DNA of 64,000 bases from Noviherbaspirillum sedimenti (GTDB taxonomy: Bacteria; Pseudomonadota; Gammaproteobacteria; Burkholderiales; Burkholderiaceae_D), in NCBI RefSeq assembly GCF_003590835.1, contig NZ_QYUQ01000002.1, positions 4,526,001 through 4,590,000 on the forward strand, in the 5' to 3' direction. The position numbers were made by a program, and so were the translations under genes. Positions 1 through 7,740 of this stretch are shown here, in pieces. Numbering within the stretch: the stretch's first letter is position 1; each line of letters starts with the position of its first letter. Below the pieces are notes generated by a model. It was not told where the DNA came from, made no database searches, and saw only the letters and a program-made list of their open reading frames with translations.

Positions 1-257
1 AGGCGATCACGCCTGACGTGATGCTGGTCGATATCGAAATGCCGCGCATGGATGGCTTCGACCTGACTCGCAACGTGCGCAGCGACGAGCGTACCAGGCA
101 TATTCCGATCATCATGATCACGTCACGTACCGCCACCAAGCACCGCAACTATGCGATGGAACTGGGCGTCAACGAATACCTTGGCAAGCCTTACCAGGAA
201 GACGATTTGCTGAAATCGATTTCCGGTTTCATCAACAAGGAAACCCCGGTGAACTGA
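1..257 (+). CDS. C-terminal receiver domain of a CheA-like hybrid histidine kinase (partial)
   Basis: Only the last 84 codons are in the window; the reading frame is open from base 3. They encode the end of a CheY-like receiver domain: the phospho-acceptor aspartate sits in LVDIEMPRMDG, the conserved Thr/Ser region in IIMITSRTA, and the lysine in YLGKPY. There is no output domain after it, so the receiver closes the protein. Known layout: twitching-motility CheA kinases (PilL/ChpA) end in exactly this kind of receiver, and in related Burkholderiales I recall them lying just upstream of yqgE, as here. The PilL/ChpA identity is therefore inference; a separate single-domain response regulator is the alternative. 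The stop codon is only 9 bases from an IS630 insertion, which separates it from its terminator. Confidence 0.8.
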   Translation, partial: AITPDVMLVDIEMPRMDGFDLTRNVRSDERTRHIPIIMITSRTATKHRNYAMELGVNEYLGKPYQEDDLLKSISGFINKETPVN

Positions 258-266
258 GTTGCGCTA

Positions 267-287
267 GTGTCATGAGTTTGAAATTCG
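267..287. repeat. Left terminal inverted repeat of the IS630 element
   Basis: It begins GTGTCATGAGTTTG and matches the reverse complement of the right end at 20 of 21 positions (A versus C at position 6). The transposase stop codon (270-272) lies inside it. Confidence 0.9.
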
Positions 288-1349
288 CAGACAAAATCGT
301 TCAATACTGGCCATGATGTCATCAGCGGACTTGGTCCAGACAAACGGCTTGGGGGCGGCGTTATTGAGTTTGAGGTAATCGCGAATGGCGTCTTCCAATT
401 GACGGGTCGAACGATGGGTTCCGCGGCGAATTTGTTTTTCGGTCAGCGTGGCGAACCAGCGCTCGACCTGGTTGAGCCACGAAGCAGAGGTCGGCGTGAA
501 ATGTACGTGGAAGCGCGGATGACGGGCGAACCAATTGCGGATGGTTGGTGTCTTGTGCGTACCATAGTTATCCATCACCAAATGAATGTCCAAATCGCTC
601 GGAACGGAGGCTTCGATCGTGCGTAAGAATTTCAGAAATTCACTGCTGCGATGCCGCCGGTGCAACTGCCCGATGACTTCGCCCGTGGCAATGTCGAGCG
701 CGGCAAACAAGGTCGTCGTGCCATGACGTTGGTAGTCATGGGTGCGCCGTTCTGCAACGCCAGGAGCCAGCGGCAAGATTGGCTGGGTCCGATCCAACGC
801 CTGAATCTGGCTCTTCTCATCGACGCACAGCACCATCGCCTTGACCGGCGGATCGATGTACAGCCCCACGATGTCGCGGGTCTTCTCGACAAACAGCGGA
901 TCGGTGGATAGCTTGAAGGTTTCCTGACGATGCGGTTGCAAGCCAAATGCGCGCCAGATACGGCTGACCGCCGTTTGCGACAGCTTAGCTTCGCGTGCCA
1001 TGGTGCGCGTACTCCAGTGCGTGGCGTTCGACGGTTTCTCTTCCAGCGTCTTGGCGATCACGGCATCGACGCGCGCATCATCGATCGTGCGCGGCGCGCC
1101 CGAGCGGGGGGCGTCCAGCAAACCATCCAATCTCATTTGCACAAAGCGCCCGCGCCATTTCGATACCGTCTGCCCCGTCACTGCAAGTTTGGCGGCGACC
1201 GCCTTGTTCTCCGCTCCGTCGGCACATTCCAGCACGATGCGCGAACGCAGAGCCAATGCTTGCGCCGTCTTGCGTCGGCGTGCCCAAGCATGCAATTGTT
1301 CTTGTTCTTCTGCGCTCAACACCAACGCCGCTTTCGGTCTGCCTGCCAT
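270..1349 (-). CDS. IS630-family transposase
   Basis: A 359-residue DDE transposase that cuts and pastes the surrounding element into TA sites. The N-terminal third is a helix-turn-helix region (around [20 protein letters not shown]), followed by a second HTH-like segment ([20 protein letters not shown]). The catalytic triad is visible as [12 protein letters not shown] and NQVERWF, the last being the usual IS630 form of the third acidic residue. Length matches intact IS630 transposases. I chose the ATG at 1349 because AGGA lies just upstream and the protein then starts [11 protein letters not shown]; an in-frame ATG at 1397 would add 16 residues. The stop codon lies within the left inverted repeat. 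No frameshift or missing catalytic residue is seen. Confidence 0.93.
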   Translation of the reverse strand: MAGRPKAALVLSAEEQEQLHAWARRRKTAQALALRSRIVLECADGAENKAVAAKLAVTGQTVSKWRGRFVQMRLDGLLDAPRSGAPRTIDDARVDAVIAKTLEEKPSNATHWSTRTMAREAKLSQTAVSRIWRAFGLQPHRQETFKLSTDPLFVEKTRDIVGLYIDPPVKAMVLCVDEKSQIQALDRTQPILPLAPGVAERRTHDYQRHGTTTLFAALDIATGEVIGQLHRRHRSSEFLKFLRTIEASVPSDLDIHLVMDNYGTHKTPTIRNWFARHPRFHVHFTPTSASWLNQVERWFATLTEKQIRRGTHRSTRQLEDAIRDYLKLNNAAPKPFVWTKSADDIMASIERFCLRISNS

Positions 1350-1407
1350 ATCATCCTCACTGTCGAAAACAATAAAACTGGGACAGCGAACAGGCAAAAT
1401 AATTCAA

Positions 1408-1428
1408 CGAATTTCAAACTCAGGACAC
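1408..1428. repeat. Right terminal inverted repeat of the IS630 element
   Basis: Its reverse complement begins GTGTCCTGAGTTTG and pairs with the left end. The TA at 1429-1430 follows immediately. Confidence 0.9.
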
Positions 1429-1451
1429 TAGCCGGCGTCATCGGTTCCGTG

Positions 1452-1484
1452 AAAACCCGCACCTTTATTGGCTGTGGGTTTTTT
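1452..1484 (+). terminator. Rho-independent terminator shared by the hybrid kinase and photolyase genes
   Basis: A 10-bp stem (AAAACCCGCA 1452-1461 with TGTGGGTTTT 1473-1482, one G-U pair) with an 11-base loop is followed by T residues on the + strand. The reverse orientation also gives a stem preceded by A and followed by Ts, so it may work both ways. It lies immediately after the stop codon of the decayed photolyase gene (1483-1485) and is now 1.2 kb from the kinase gene because of the IS630 insertion. Confidence 0.75.
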
Positions 1485-1877
1485 ATTGCTGCTTGACCAC
1501 GACGAAGCGCGCCAGCGTCTGCGTCACTGCGCCACTGCGGCATCGTGCACATTGGCCTGCGGTTCATAATCCGTGTTGGTGAAGACCGCTTGTGCCTGCA
1601 ACGGCCTTGCCAGTGCGGGAATCGCTTGCGTGGCGCATGCATGCAGGACGATCATCCTACTGCCAAGGAGTTGCAATTCGCCATGCAGTTCCATTACGCT
1701 GGCATGGATGAAGGCGACCCGGCGGTCGTCTGCCGTTAGCTTGTCGAGGATTTCCCGGTCAAAGATGAAAATGCAAAAAACCCATTCGCTTTGATACAGG
1801 GTGAAATGGCGGGCCGCATGATCCTCGGCGCGCAAGTCGCGCCGGAACCAGGCAATTGATTGGCGGAATCGTGCCAT
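1483..1877 (-). pseudogene. phr: Deoxyribodipyrimidine photolyase remnant with a large internal deletion
   Basis: From ATG 1877 the frame reads as the N-terminal alpha/beta domain of a class I DNA photolyase: SIAWFRRDLRAEDHAA, then CIFIFDREIL, DDRRVAFIH and FTNTDYEPQA. After 117 residues it meets TGA at 1524-1526. In another frame directly behind it, 1483-1523 encodes TQTLARFVVVKQQ and TAA, which resembles the extreme C-terminus of beta-proteobacterial photolyases, and the terminator follows at once. A normal photolyase is about 480-500 residues, so about 350 codons covering the FAD-binding catalytic domain are missing and the ends are joined out of frame. The N-terminal identification is firm; the C-terminal match is from memory of family ends. 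The product cannot be functional. Confidence 0.8.
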
Positions 1878-1967
1878 TGCTTTAAGGTATAACTGGCAAC
1901 CCAGTTTAACGCTAGCCAGCGCCGGCGGGAAGGCCGGCTTCCATATCGGGAGGGTAAAACTGGTAAA

Positions 1968-2636
1968 ATGGGCAGCATGGCAAACCATGGCAAGACCCGA
2001 AAATCCTTCTCCAAAACCGGAGCGTCCGAGGATATCCCTATTTTTTCCACCATGTCCGATACTGGCGCGACACCTGCCTTCAACCTGGTAAACCATTTCC
2101 TGATCGCGATGCCGTCCATGTTCGATCCGGTCTTCGGCGGTACGGTGGTTTATTTGTGTGAGCACAATGCCCAGGGTGCCTTGGGCTTGATCATCAACAA
2201 GCCGACCGACATGACCATGGACGTGTTGTTCGAAAGAATTGAGCTGGAACTGGAAATTGCGCCGCAAGCCGGCGGCAATCAGCCCGTCATGTTTGGCGGG
2301 CCGGTGCAGGTCGAGCGCGGCTTTGTCCTGCACAGTCCGCCGGGCGCTTATTCGTCGAGCATGCGGGTGACGGATGCCATTGCGCTGACGACCTCCAAGG
2401 ATATCCTGGAAGCGGCGGCCACCGGCAAGGGGCCGCACAAGATATTGGTGGCATTGGGCTGTACCGGCTGGAGCGCCGGCCAGCTGGAAGAAGAAATCGT
2501 TCGCAACGGCTGGCTGACGGTGCCTGCCGATCCGGCAATCCTGTTTGATTTGCCGCTTGAGCAACGCTTTGCCGCTGCCATGAAATTGCTGGGGATCGAC
2601 CCCGGCATGCTGGCCGGCGTCGCGGGCCACGCGTAA
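1968..2636 (+). CDS. yqgE: YqgE/AlgH family protein (DUF179)
   Basis: A 222-residue protein of the YqgE/AlgH family, a conserved bacterial fold of unsettled biochemical function. Family features seen are NHFLIAMPSM near the start, GGTVVYLCEHN, GALGLIINKP, then FGGPVQVERGFVLH and a C-terminal GCTGWSAGQLEEEI. The family core begins at about residue 42; the first 28-40 residues are extra. I kept ATG 1968 because GGGAGGG lies about 15 bases upstream; ATG 2052 (MSDTGATPAFN) would give a more typical length but has little ribosome-binding signal. It is followed after 17 bases by ruvX, the conserved neighbour in many proteobacteria, and leads into the pyr genes, so it is probably the first gene of that transcription unit. 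Confidence 0.92.
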   Translation: MGSMANHGKTRKSFSKTGASEDIPIFSTMSDTGATPAFNLVNHFLIAMPSMFDPVFGGTVVYLCEHNAQGALGLIINKPTDMTMDVLFERIELELEIAPQAGGNQPVMFGGPVQVERGFVLHSPPGAYSSSMRVTDAIALTTSKDILEAAATGKGPHKILVALGCTGWSAGQLEEEIVRNGWLTVPADPAILFDLPLEQRFAAAMKLLGIDPGMLAGVAGHA

Positions 2637-2653
2637 GCAGACGGATATCGCTG

Positions 2654-3043
2654 GTGGAAACGGTCCTCGGGTTTGATTTCGGCTTGAAGCGCATCGGTGT
2701 GGCAGTCGGCAATACGCTGATCCAGCAGGCGCAGCCGCTGATGGTAATCCGCGAGGCTACCAACGACGGCAAATTTGCCGCGATCGCCAGTCTGCTGGAG
2801 CAATGGCGGCCGGCGCGCTGCATCGTCGGGCTGCCGCTGCATCCAGACGGGGTCGAGCATGAAATGACGCTGCGTTGTCGTCGTTTTGCCAATCAGCTGC
2901 AAGGACGCTTCGGCATCCCGGTCGAGCTCGTCGACGAGCGTTACTCGTCCGCGGTCATCACGGCCAGGCGCGGCGAAACCATCGATGACCAGGCTGCCGC
3001 AATTATTTTGCAACAATACTTTGATCAACATGTCGAATCTTGA
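2654..3043 (+). CDS. ruvX: Holliday junction resolvase-like / pre-16S rRNA nuclease RuvX (YqgF)
   Basis: A 129-residue RNase H-fold protein. The N-terminal GFDFGLKRIGVA carries the first catalytic aspartate, VGLPLHPDG is the family loop, and VDERYSS plus DDQAAAIILQQYFD supply the other acidic residues. The E. coli homologue is a nuclease implicated in 16S rRNA 5'-end maturation. The start is GTG 2654; there is no ATG in a sensible position. The gene follows yqgE by 17 bases and its last 14 bases overlap the start of pyrR, indicating translational coupling within one operon. Length is slightly short for the family but all expected motifs are present. Confidence 0.93.
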   Translation: METVLGFDFGLKRIGVAVGNTLIQQAQPLMVIREATNDGKFAAIASLLEQWRPARCIVGLPLHPDGVEHEMTLRCRRFANQLQGRFGIPVELVDERYSSAVITARRGETIDDQAAAIILQQYFDQHVES

Positions 3044-3536
3044 ACTGGATGCCGAGGCGCTGTACAGGGCGTTGGCCGCGCAGGTGAAGACCGCCCTGGC
3101 CGGCACCGAACGGCTGGCCCTGGTGGGCATATACTCCGGCGGGGCCTGGCTGGCCGAACGCCTGGCCGCAGAATTGCAGCTCGATGGGCGGCTGGGTTTC
3201 ATTGATGTTTCCTTCTATCGCGACGATTACGCGGAGAAGGGCTTGCCAGCTGCGGTCAAGCCGACCCAGATCGCCTTCGACGTTGACGGCGCCACCATCC
3301 TGCTGGTGGATGACGTGTTGTACACCGGCCGCACCACGCGCGCGGCCATCAATGAATTGTTCGACTATGGCCGGCCGGCGCGCGTCATGCTGGCTGCCCT
3401 GGTCGATCGCGGCGAACGGGAATTGCCGATCGCCGCCGATTTCGTCGCCGCCACCGTCGCGCTCGATGCCGGCGAGTCCTTGCTGCTGCAACGTGCCGAT
3501 GATGGCAGTTTCACACTTTCGATCAAACATGCATAA
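3030..3536 (+). CDS. pyrR: PyrR family bifunctional pyrimidine regulator / uracil phosphoribosyltransferase
   Basis: A 168-residue type I phosphoribosyltransferase. The PRPP-binding motif is plain in [17 protein letters not shown] (about residues 91-107), with the preceding [12 protein letters not shown] hood region typical of PyrR. The start ATG 3030 lies inside the end of ruvX, and the stop overlaps the pyrB start by 8 bases, so the three genes are almost certainly cotranscribed. In Gram-positive bacteria PyrR binds pyr mRNA to cause attenuation; in proteobacteria its regulatory role is less clear. I saw no convincing PyrR-binding antiterminator upstream, so here the protein may act mainly in uracil salvage or regulate by another route (inference). 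Confidence 0.93.
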   Translation: MSNLELDAEALYRALAAQVKTALAGTERLALVGIYSGGAWLAERLAAELQLDGRLGFIDVSFYRDDYAEKGLPAAVKPTQIAFDVDGATILLVDDVLYTGRTTRAAINELFDYGRPARVMLAALVDRGERELPIAADFVAATVALDAGESLLLQRADDGSFTLSIKHA

Positions 3537-4488
3537 TCCGCAACTGAACAACAACGGCGAGCTGCAGCACCTGCTGACCATCGAAGGCTTGCCGCGGGAT
3601 GTCGTCACCCACATCCTCGATACCGCTTCCTCCTTCGTCAGCATCGGCGACCGCGAAGTCAAGAAGGTGCCGCTCATGCGCGGCAAGAGCGTCTTCAATC
3701 TCTTCTTCGAGAATTCGACGCGCACCCGCACCACCTTCGAAATCGCTTCCAAGCGCCTGTCAGCCGACGTCATCAACCTGAATATTTCGGCTTCCAGCAC
3801 GTCCAAGGGCGAATCGCTGCTGGATACCATCGACAACCTGGCGGCCATGCATGCCGACATGTTCGTGGTGCGTCATGCGCAATCGGGCGCGCCCTACCTG
3901 ATCGCCAAGCATTTGAATGATATTGGCCAGCCGCACGTGCATGTGGTCAATGCCGGCGACGGCCGCCACGCCCATCCAACCCAGGGCTTGCTGGACATGT
4001 ACACCATCCGGCATTACAAGAAGGATTTCTCCAACCTGACGGTGGCCATCGTCGGCGACATCCTGCACAGCCGGGTGGCGCGCTCGGACATCCATGCGCT
4101 CACTACCCTGGGCGTGCCGGAGATCCGCGCAATCGGTCCGCGCACACTGTTGCCGAGTGGCCTGGAACAGATGGGGGTGCGGGTGTTTACCGACATCAAT
4201 GAAGGCCTGAAGGGCGTTGACGTCATCATCATGCTGCGCCTGCAGAATGAGCGGATGAGCGGCGCCCTGTTGCCCTCGGCCCAGGAATTTTTCAAAAGCT
4301 ACGGTCTCACCACCGAACGCCTGGCGCTGGCCCGGCCGGACGCCATCGTGATGCATCCGGGACCGATGAACCGTGGCGTCGAAATCGAATCGGCCGTGGC
4401 CGACGGCAGCCAGGCGGTGATCCTGCCACAGGTGACTTTCGGCATCGCGGTACGCATGGCGGTGATGAGTATTTTGGCGGGTAATTAA
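3529..4488 (+). CDS. pyrB: Aspartate carbamoyltransferase catalytic subunit
   Basis: A 319-residue ATCase catalytic chain, which makes carbamoyl-aspartate, the first committed step of pyrimidine synthesis. The carbamoyl-phosphate site is [13 protein letters not shown] (around residue 60-72); [26 protein letters not shown] and [13 protein letters not shown] are the other family signatures. Start ATG 3529 is embedded in the end of pyrR. There is no pyrI regulatory subunit next to it; instead a catalytically dead dihydroorotase-like gene follows, the arrangement of class A ATCases (as in Pseudomonas), where that partner is needed for the active dodecamer. A 47-bp REP-like palindrome lies between the two genes. 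Confidence 0.96.
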   Translation: MHNPQLNNNGELQHLLTIEGLPRDVVTHILDTASSFVSIGDREVKKVPLMRGKSVFNLFFENSTRTRTTFEIASKRLSADVINLNISASSTSKGESLLDTIDNLAAMHADMFVVRHAQSGAPYLIAKHLNDIGQPHVHVVNAGDGRHAHPTQGLLDMYTIRHYKKDFSNLTVAIVGDILHSRVARSDIHALTTLGVPEIRAIGPRTLLPSGLEQMGVRVFTDINEGLKGVDVIIMLRLQNERMSGALLPSAQEFFKSYGLTTERLALARPDAIVMHPGPMNRGVEIESAVADGSQAVILPQVTFGIAVRMAVMSILAGN

Positions 4489-4504
4489 TAATTTTATGCA
4501 TTGT

Positions 4505-4551
4505 GGGACAGAGTTTACAAGTCGCCGCAGCGCGACGAGTTACTCTGTCCC
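4505..4551. repeat. REP-like palindromic repeat, copy 1
   Basis: A 47-bp imperfect palindrome with outer arms GGGACAGAGT and ACTCTGTCCC and an inner hairpin GTCGC/GCGAC. A second copy in opposite orientation lies at 56817-56864 and matches at about 43 of 47 positions plus one extra base. It fills most of the gap between pyrB and the dihydroorotase-like gene, so it is transcribed within the operon. No T-run follows, so it is not a typical terminator. Confidence 0.85.
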
Positions 4552-4564
4552 CAACATTATATAA

Positions 4565-5854
4565 ATGATGAATATTTTAATTAAAGGTGGCCGCCTGATC
4601 GACCCGGCCAACGCCATCGATGCGCAACAGGATGTCTATGTCGCCGACGGAAAAATTGCCGCTATCGGCGCGGCCCCTGGCGGATTTGTCGCCGACCGCA
4701 CTATCGATGCGCAAGGCTTGCTGGTGGTGCCCGGCCTGGTGGACCTGAGCGCGCGCCTGCGCGAACCCGGCTATGAACACAAGGCGACCCTGGAATCGGA
4801 AATGCAGGCAGCGGTGCAGGGGGGCGTCACCAGCCTGGTGTGTCCGCCGGATACCGACCCCGTGCTGGACGAGCCGGGGCTGGTGGAAATGCTCAAGCAC
4901 CGCGCCCGTCTCCTGAACCAGGCGCATGTCTATCCGCTCGGCGCGCTTACTGCCGGCCTGAAGGGCGAGGCGCTGACCGAGATGGCGGAATTGACCGAAG
5001 CGGGCTGTATCGGTTTTTCGCAGGCCGACCAGACGATTTTCGACACCAACGTACTGCTGCGGGCCATGCAGTATGCGCAAACTTTCGGCTACACGGTGTG
5101 GCTGCGTCCGCAGGACCCGCACCTGGGGCGTGACGGCATTGCCCACAGCGGCGCGGTGGCGTCGCGCCTGGGTCTGTCGGGCGTGCCGGTGATGGCCGAG
5201 ACAGTCGCCCTGCATACGATTTTCGAATTGATGCGCGTCACGGGCGCGCGCGTGCACCTGTGCCGCATGTCGTCTGCCGCCGGGCTGGAGTTGGTGCGCG
5301 CGGCCAAGAAGGAGGGCTTGCCAGTCAGCTGCGACGTCGGCGTGCACCACGTCCACCTGATCGACATGGATATCGGCTTTTTCGACGCCAATGCGCGCAT
5401 GACGCCGCCGCTGCGCGCCCAGCGCGACCGCGATGCGATCCGCCAGGCCCTGGCCGACGGCACCATCGACGCCATCTGCTCGGATCATACGCCGGTCGAT
5501 GACGATGAAAAATTGCTGCCGTTCGGCGAGGCGACGCCCGGCGCCACCGGCCTGGAACTGCTGCTGTCGCTGACCTTGAAGTGGAGCGAGGAGACGGACT
5601 CGCTGGAGCCGTTGCGCGCAATTGCCAAGATCACCAGCGATGCTGCGCGTGTTGCCGGCCTGGCGGCTGGCAGCCTTGGCGTGGGCAGTATTGCCGACAT
5701 CTGCCTGTTCGATCCGGCCGCGCGCTGGAAAGTGGCGGCGAAGGCGCTCGCCAGCCAGGGCAAGCATACGCCGTTCCTCGGCTATGAACTGGCCGGCCAG
5801 GTGCGCGCGACCATCGTCGCCGGCCACCTTGCTTTCGAGCGGGGACTTGCTTGA
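4565..5854 (+). CDS. Dihydroorotase-like protein lacking the catalytic metal site (PyrC'/PyrX type)
   Basis: A 429-residue amidohydrolase-fold protein of the dihydroorotase family, clearly homologous over its full length (GLVDLSARLREPGYEHK, LVCPPDTDPVLDEP, PFLGYELAG near the end). The HxH metal pair normally found in DLHVHLREPG is replaced by LSAR, the usual carboxylated-lysine region reads CIGFSQADQ, and later positions are also altered, although SDHTPVDDDEK is retained. From these losses I infer it cannot hydrolyse dihydroorotate. Known parallel: the inactive PyrC' of Pseudomonas and relatives is a structural partner of ATCase, and this gene directly follows pyrB. A functional dihydroorotase must be encoded elsewhere. 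The start ATG-ATG (4565 or 4568) follows the REP-like palindrome; the stop overlaps the next gene. Confidence 0.9.
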   Translation: MMNILIKGGRLIDPANAIDAQQDVYVADGKIAAIGAAPGGFVADRTIDAQGLLVVPGLVDLSARLREPGYEHKATLESEMQAAVQGGVTSLVCPPDTDPVLDEPGLVEMLKHRARLLNQAHVYPLGALTAGLKGEALTEMAELTEAGCIGFSQADQTIFDTNVLLRAMQYAQTFGYTVWLRPQDPHLGRDGIAHSGAVASRLGLSGVPVMAETVALHTIFELMRVTGARVHLCRMSSAAGLELVRAAKKEGLPVSCDVGVHHVHLIDMDIGFFDANARMTPPLRAQRDRDAIRQALADGTIDAICSDHTPVDDDEKLLPFGEATPGATGLELLLSLTLKWSEETDSLEPLRAIAKITSDAARVAGLAAGSLGVGSIADICLFDPAARWKVAAKALASQGKHTPFLGYELAGQVRATIVAGHLAFERGLA

Positions 5855-6627
5855 CGGCCCTGCGACTGGCGCGCATTTGCCTGCATCTGCTGGCGGGACT
5901 ACTGACTTGCGCGCTGGTGTTCCCTTTTGCCGGTGAGACTGGCCGGGCGCGCTGCATCCGGCGCTGGTCGGTCAAATTGCTGGGATTGTGCCAGGTAGAG
6001 GTCGAGCTCATCGATGCGGCTGTCGGCGCCACGCCATCGCATGCGCTGATCGTCGCCAACCACATTTCCTGGCTGGATATTTTCGTCATCAATTCCTGGC
6101 ATCCCTGCCGCTTCGTCGCCAAGGCGGATATCCGCGCCTGGCCGCTGTTGGGCTGGTTGTGCGAAAAGTCCGGGACGATTTTCATCGAACGTGGCAGCCT
6201 GCGCGCGGTACGGCATATTTATGCGGGACTGGTGCACCGCCTGCGTGATGGCGAACGTGTGGCTTTTTTCCCCGAAGGCACGACCAGTGTGCAGGGCAGC
6301 GTACTGCCCTTCCATTCCAACCTGTTCGAATCGGCGATCGAGGCGCAGGTGCCGGTACAACCGTTTGCCTTGCGTTACCTTAGCGTAGAGGGCGAGCCGG
6401 GGCGTTTTGGCGAAGCTAGTCGCTTTCATCCGGCGGTCACCTTTATCGACGACATGACTTTTGTCGAAAGCCTGCTGGTCATCCTCAAGGGGGGAAGGAT
6501 CCGGGCAGAACTGGTGCGCCTGCCGCTGATCGAGACTGCGGGCGGCCATCGCCGCGACCTGGCGCAGGCTGCGCAGCGTGCCATCGCCGCCGAGGTGGCG
6601 GCCGCAGAGGGGCTGCGCGCGGCCTGA
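5851..6627 (+). CDS. 1-acyl-sn-glycerol-3-phosphate acyltransferase (PlsC family)
   Basis: A 258-residue inner-membrane acyltransferase that adds the second acyl chain in phospholipid synthesis, or a related lyso-lipid. A hydrophobic N-terminus (CLHLLAGLLTCALVF) provides the membrane anchor. The catalytic NHxxxxD is NHISWLD (about residues 70-76) and the substrate-binding block is FFPEGTTS (about 139-146). The start is TTG 5851, overlapping the stop of the upstream pyr-operon gene by four bases, so it is probably translated by coupling. Its place at the end of a pyr operon is positional rather than functional. Whether it is the main PlsC or an ornithine-lipid or other paralogue cannot be told from sequence alone. 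Confidence 0.9.
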   Translation: MTALRLARICLHLLAGLLTCALVFPFAGETGRARCIRRWSVKLLGLCQVEVELIDAAVGATPSHALIVANHISWLDIFVINSWHPCRFVAKADIRAWPLLGWLCEKSGTIFIERGSLRAVRHIYAGLVHRLRDGERVAFFPEGTTSVQGSVLPFHSNLFESAIEAQVPVQPFALRYLSVEGEPGRFGEASRFHPAVTFIDDMTFVESLLVILKGGRIRAELVRLPLIETAGGHRRDLAQAAQRAIAAEVAAAEGLRAA

Positions 6628-6655
6628 GTCACCGCTGCGCTGGCGTCGCCCACAT

Positions 6656-7474
6656 TCAGCCGGGTTGCTGGTATTGCGGGCAGCTCACCTGAACGAGGGT
6701 ACGGTCCTCCAGGCGTATTGCGCTCAGCTTGCCGCCCCATACGCAACCGGTATCCAGGCCGATCAGGTTCGGCCGCTGGATCAGGCCGAGCGTGGACCAA
6801 TGGCCGAACACAATGGTCGTATCGGCGCTGCGGCGCCCCGGCATGTCGAACCAGGGCGTAAAGCCTGCCAGATGTGGCCCGAATGCTTCCTTGTTGCTCA
6901 ATTCCATGGCGCCGTCGGGTGTGCAATAACGGATGCGGGTCAGGGCATTGACGATGCAGCGCAGGCGGTCGGTGCCGGTCAAGGCATTGTCCCATTGTGC
7001 CGGCTGGTTGCCATACATCTCGCGCAGGAAATCGGCCCAGTCCGGTCCGCGCAGTACGCTTTCAACCTCTTGCGCCAGGCTCAGGGTTTGCGCCACCGTC
7101 CATTGCGGCAGGACGCCGGCATGGACCATCAGGTAGCCGTTTTCCAGATGCGCCAAGGGCCGCCGGCGCACCCAGTCGAGCCAGTCGTCGCGGTCGGGCG
7201 CCTGCAGGATGTCGTCCAGGGTATCGTTGGCGTGGGCCTTGCGAATGCCCTGCGACACTGCCAGCAAATGCAGGTCATGATTGCCCAGCAAGGCGGTGGC
7301 GCGCGTGCCCAGGCTGCGGATGGTGTGCAGCGTTTGCAGCGATTGCGGTCCGCGGTTGACTAGGTCGCCGACGAAGATCAGGCTGGCTTGCGGACTTTCC
7401 TTTTCAATTTTCTCAAGCAGCAAGCTCAGGCTGGGGCGGCAGCCTTGCAGGTCACCGATGGCATAGGTGGACAT
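6656..7474 (-). CDS. apaH: Symmetrical bis(5'-nucleosyl)-tetraphosphatase ApaH
   Basis: A 272-residue metallophosphatase that splits diadenosine tetraphosphate and, in E. coli, removes Np4 caps from RNA. The metallophosphoesterase blocks are in order: [28 protein letters not shown] and [10 protein letters not shown], ending with [10 protein letters not shown] and [11 protein letters not shown] prefer ATG 7474 because [11 protein letters not shown] matches the usual family N-terminus; an in-frame ATG at 7501 would add nine residues, but a -10-like TATACAAT lies almost directly in front of it, leaving no leader. The gene stands alone on the - strand between two + strand units. Confidence 0.94.
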   Translation of the reverse strand: MSTYAIGDLQGCRPSLSLLLEKIEKESPQASLIFVGDLVNRGPQSLQTLHTIRSLGTRATALLGNHDLHLLAVSQGIRKAHANDTLDDILQAPDRDDWLDWVRRRPLAHLENGYLMVHAGVLPQWTVAQTLSLAQEVESVLRGPDWADFLREMYGNQPAQWDNALTGTDRLRCIVNALTRIRYCTPDGAMELSNKEAFGPHLAGFTPWFDMPGRRSADTTIVFGHWSTLGLIQRPNLIGLDTGCVWGGKLSAIRLEDRTLVQVSCPQYQQPG

Positions 7475-7740
7475 GGAGTAAGAGGCCAGGGAAGTGTTCA
7501 TTAGCTACATTGTATATTCTTCGAAACATGGAATTGTGCGGCCAATCTCATTACAATCACCGCAATATTTGCTTTTTCCCCTATTTAATTCGGGATGTTT
7601 GCACGCAATTCGCGGAAAGCATTTGCATCTTTCTGCGTGGGATCAGGCATTGGCCTTGTGTCTGGAGAAATACTCTCGGGGCGCGTAGTATAGTCATGTG
7701 GCGTACAATTATTAATTAATTAACAAATCATTCAGAGTGC

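Larger units (their letters stand above)
267..1428 (-). mobile_element. IS630-family insertion sequence, 1162 bp, complete
   Basis: The element has matching 21-bp terminal inverted repeats (267-287 and 1408-1428, one mismatch) and is flanked on both sides by the dinucleotide TA (265-266 and 1429-1430), the target duplication made by IS630/Tc1-mariner transposases. One intact transposase gene fills it. Removing the element and one TA rejoins GCGC-TA-GCCGG, so the empty site can be read directly. It landed between the stop codon of the upstream hybrid kinase and its terminator, apparently without breaking a gene. Ends, TA duplication and intact ORF all suggest a recent, possibly still active copy. 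Confidence 0.93.

Noticed and set aside
2637..3029. Possible PyrR-binding attenuator in front of pyrR/pyrB.
   Set aside because: The region is coding (ruvX) and no terminator/antiterminator pair with a T-run is visible.
4505..4551. Reading the pyrB-distal palindrome as a Rho-independent terminator.
   Set aside because: No T-run follows on either strand, and an identical-type element recurs at 56817, so a dispersed repeat is the better explanation.
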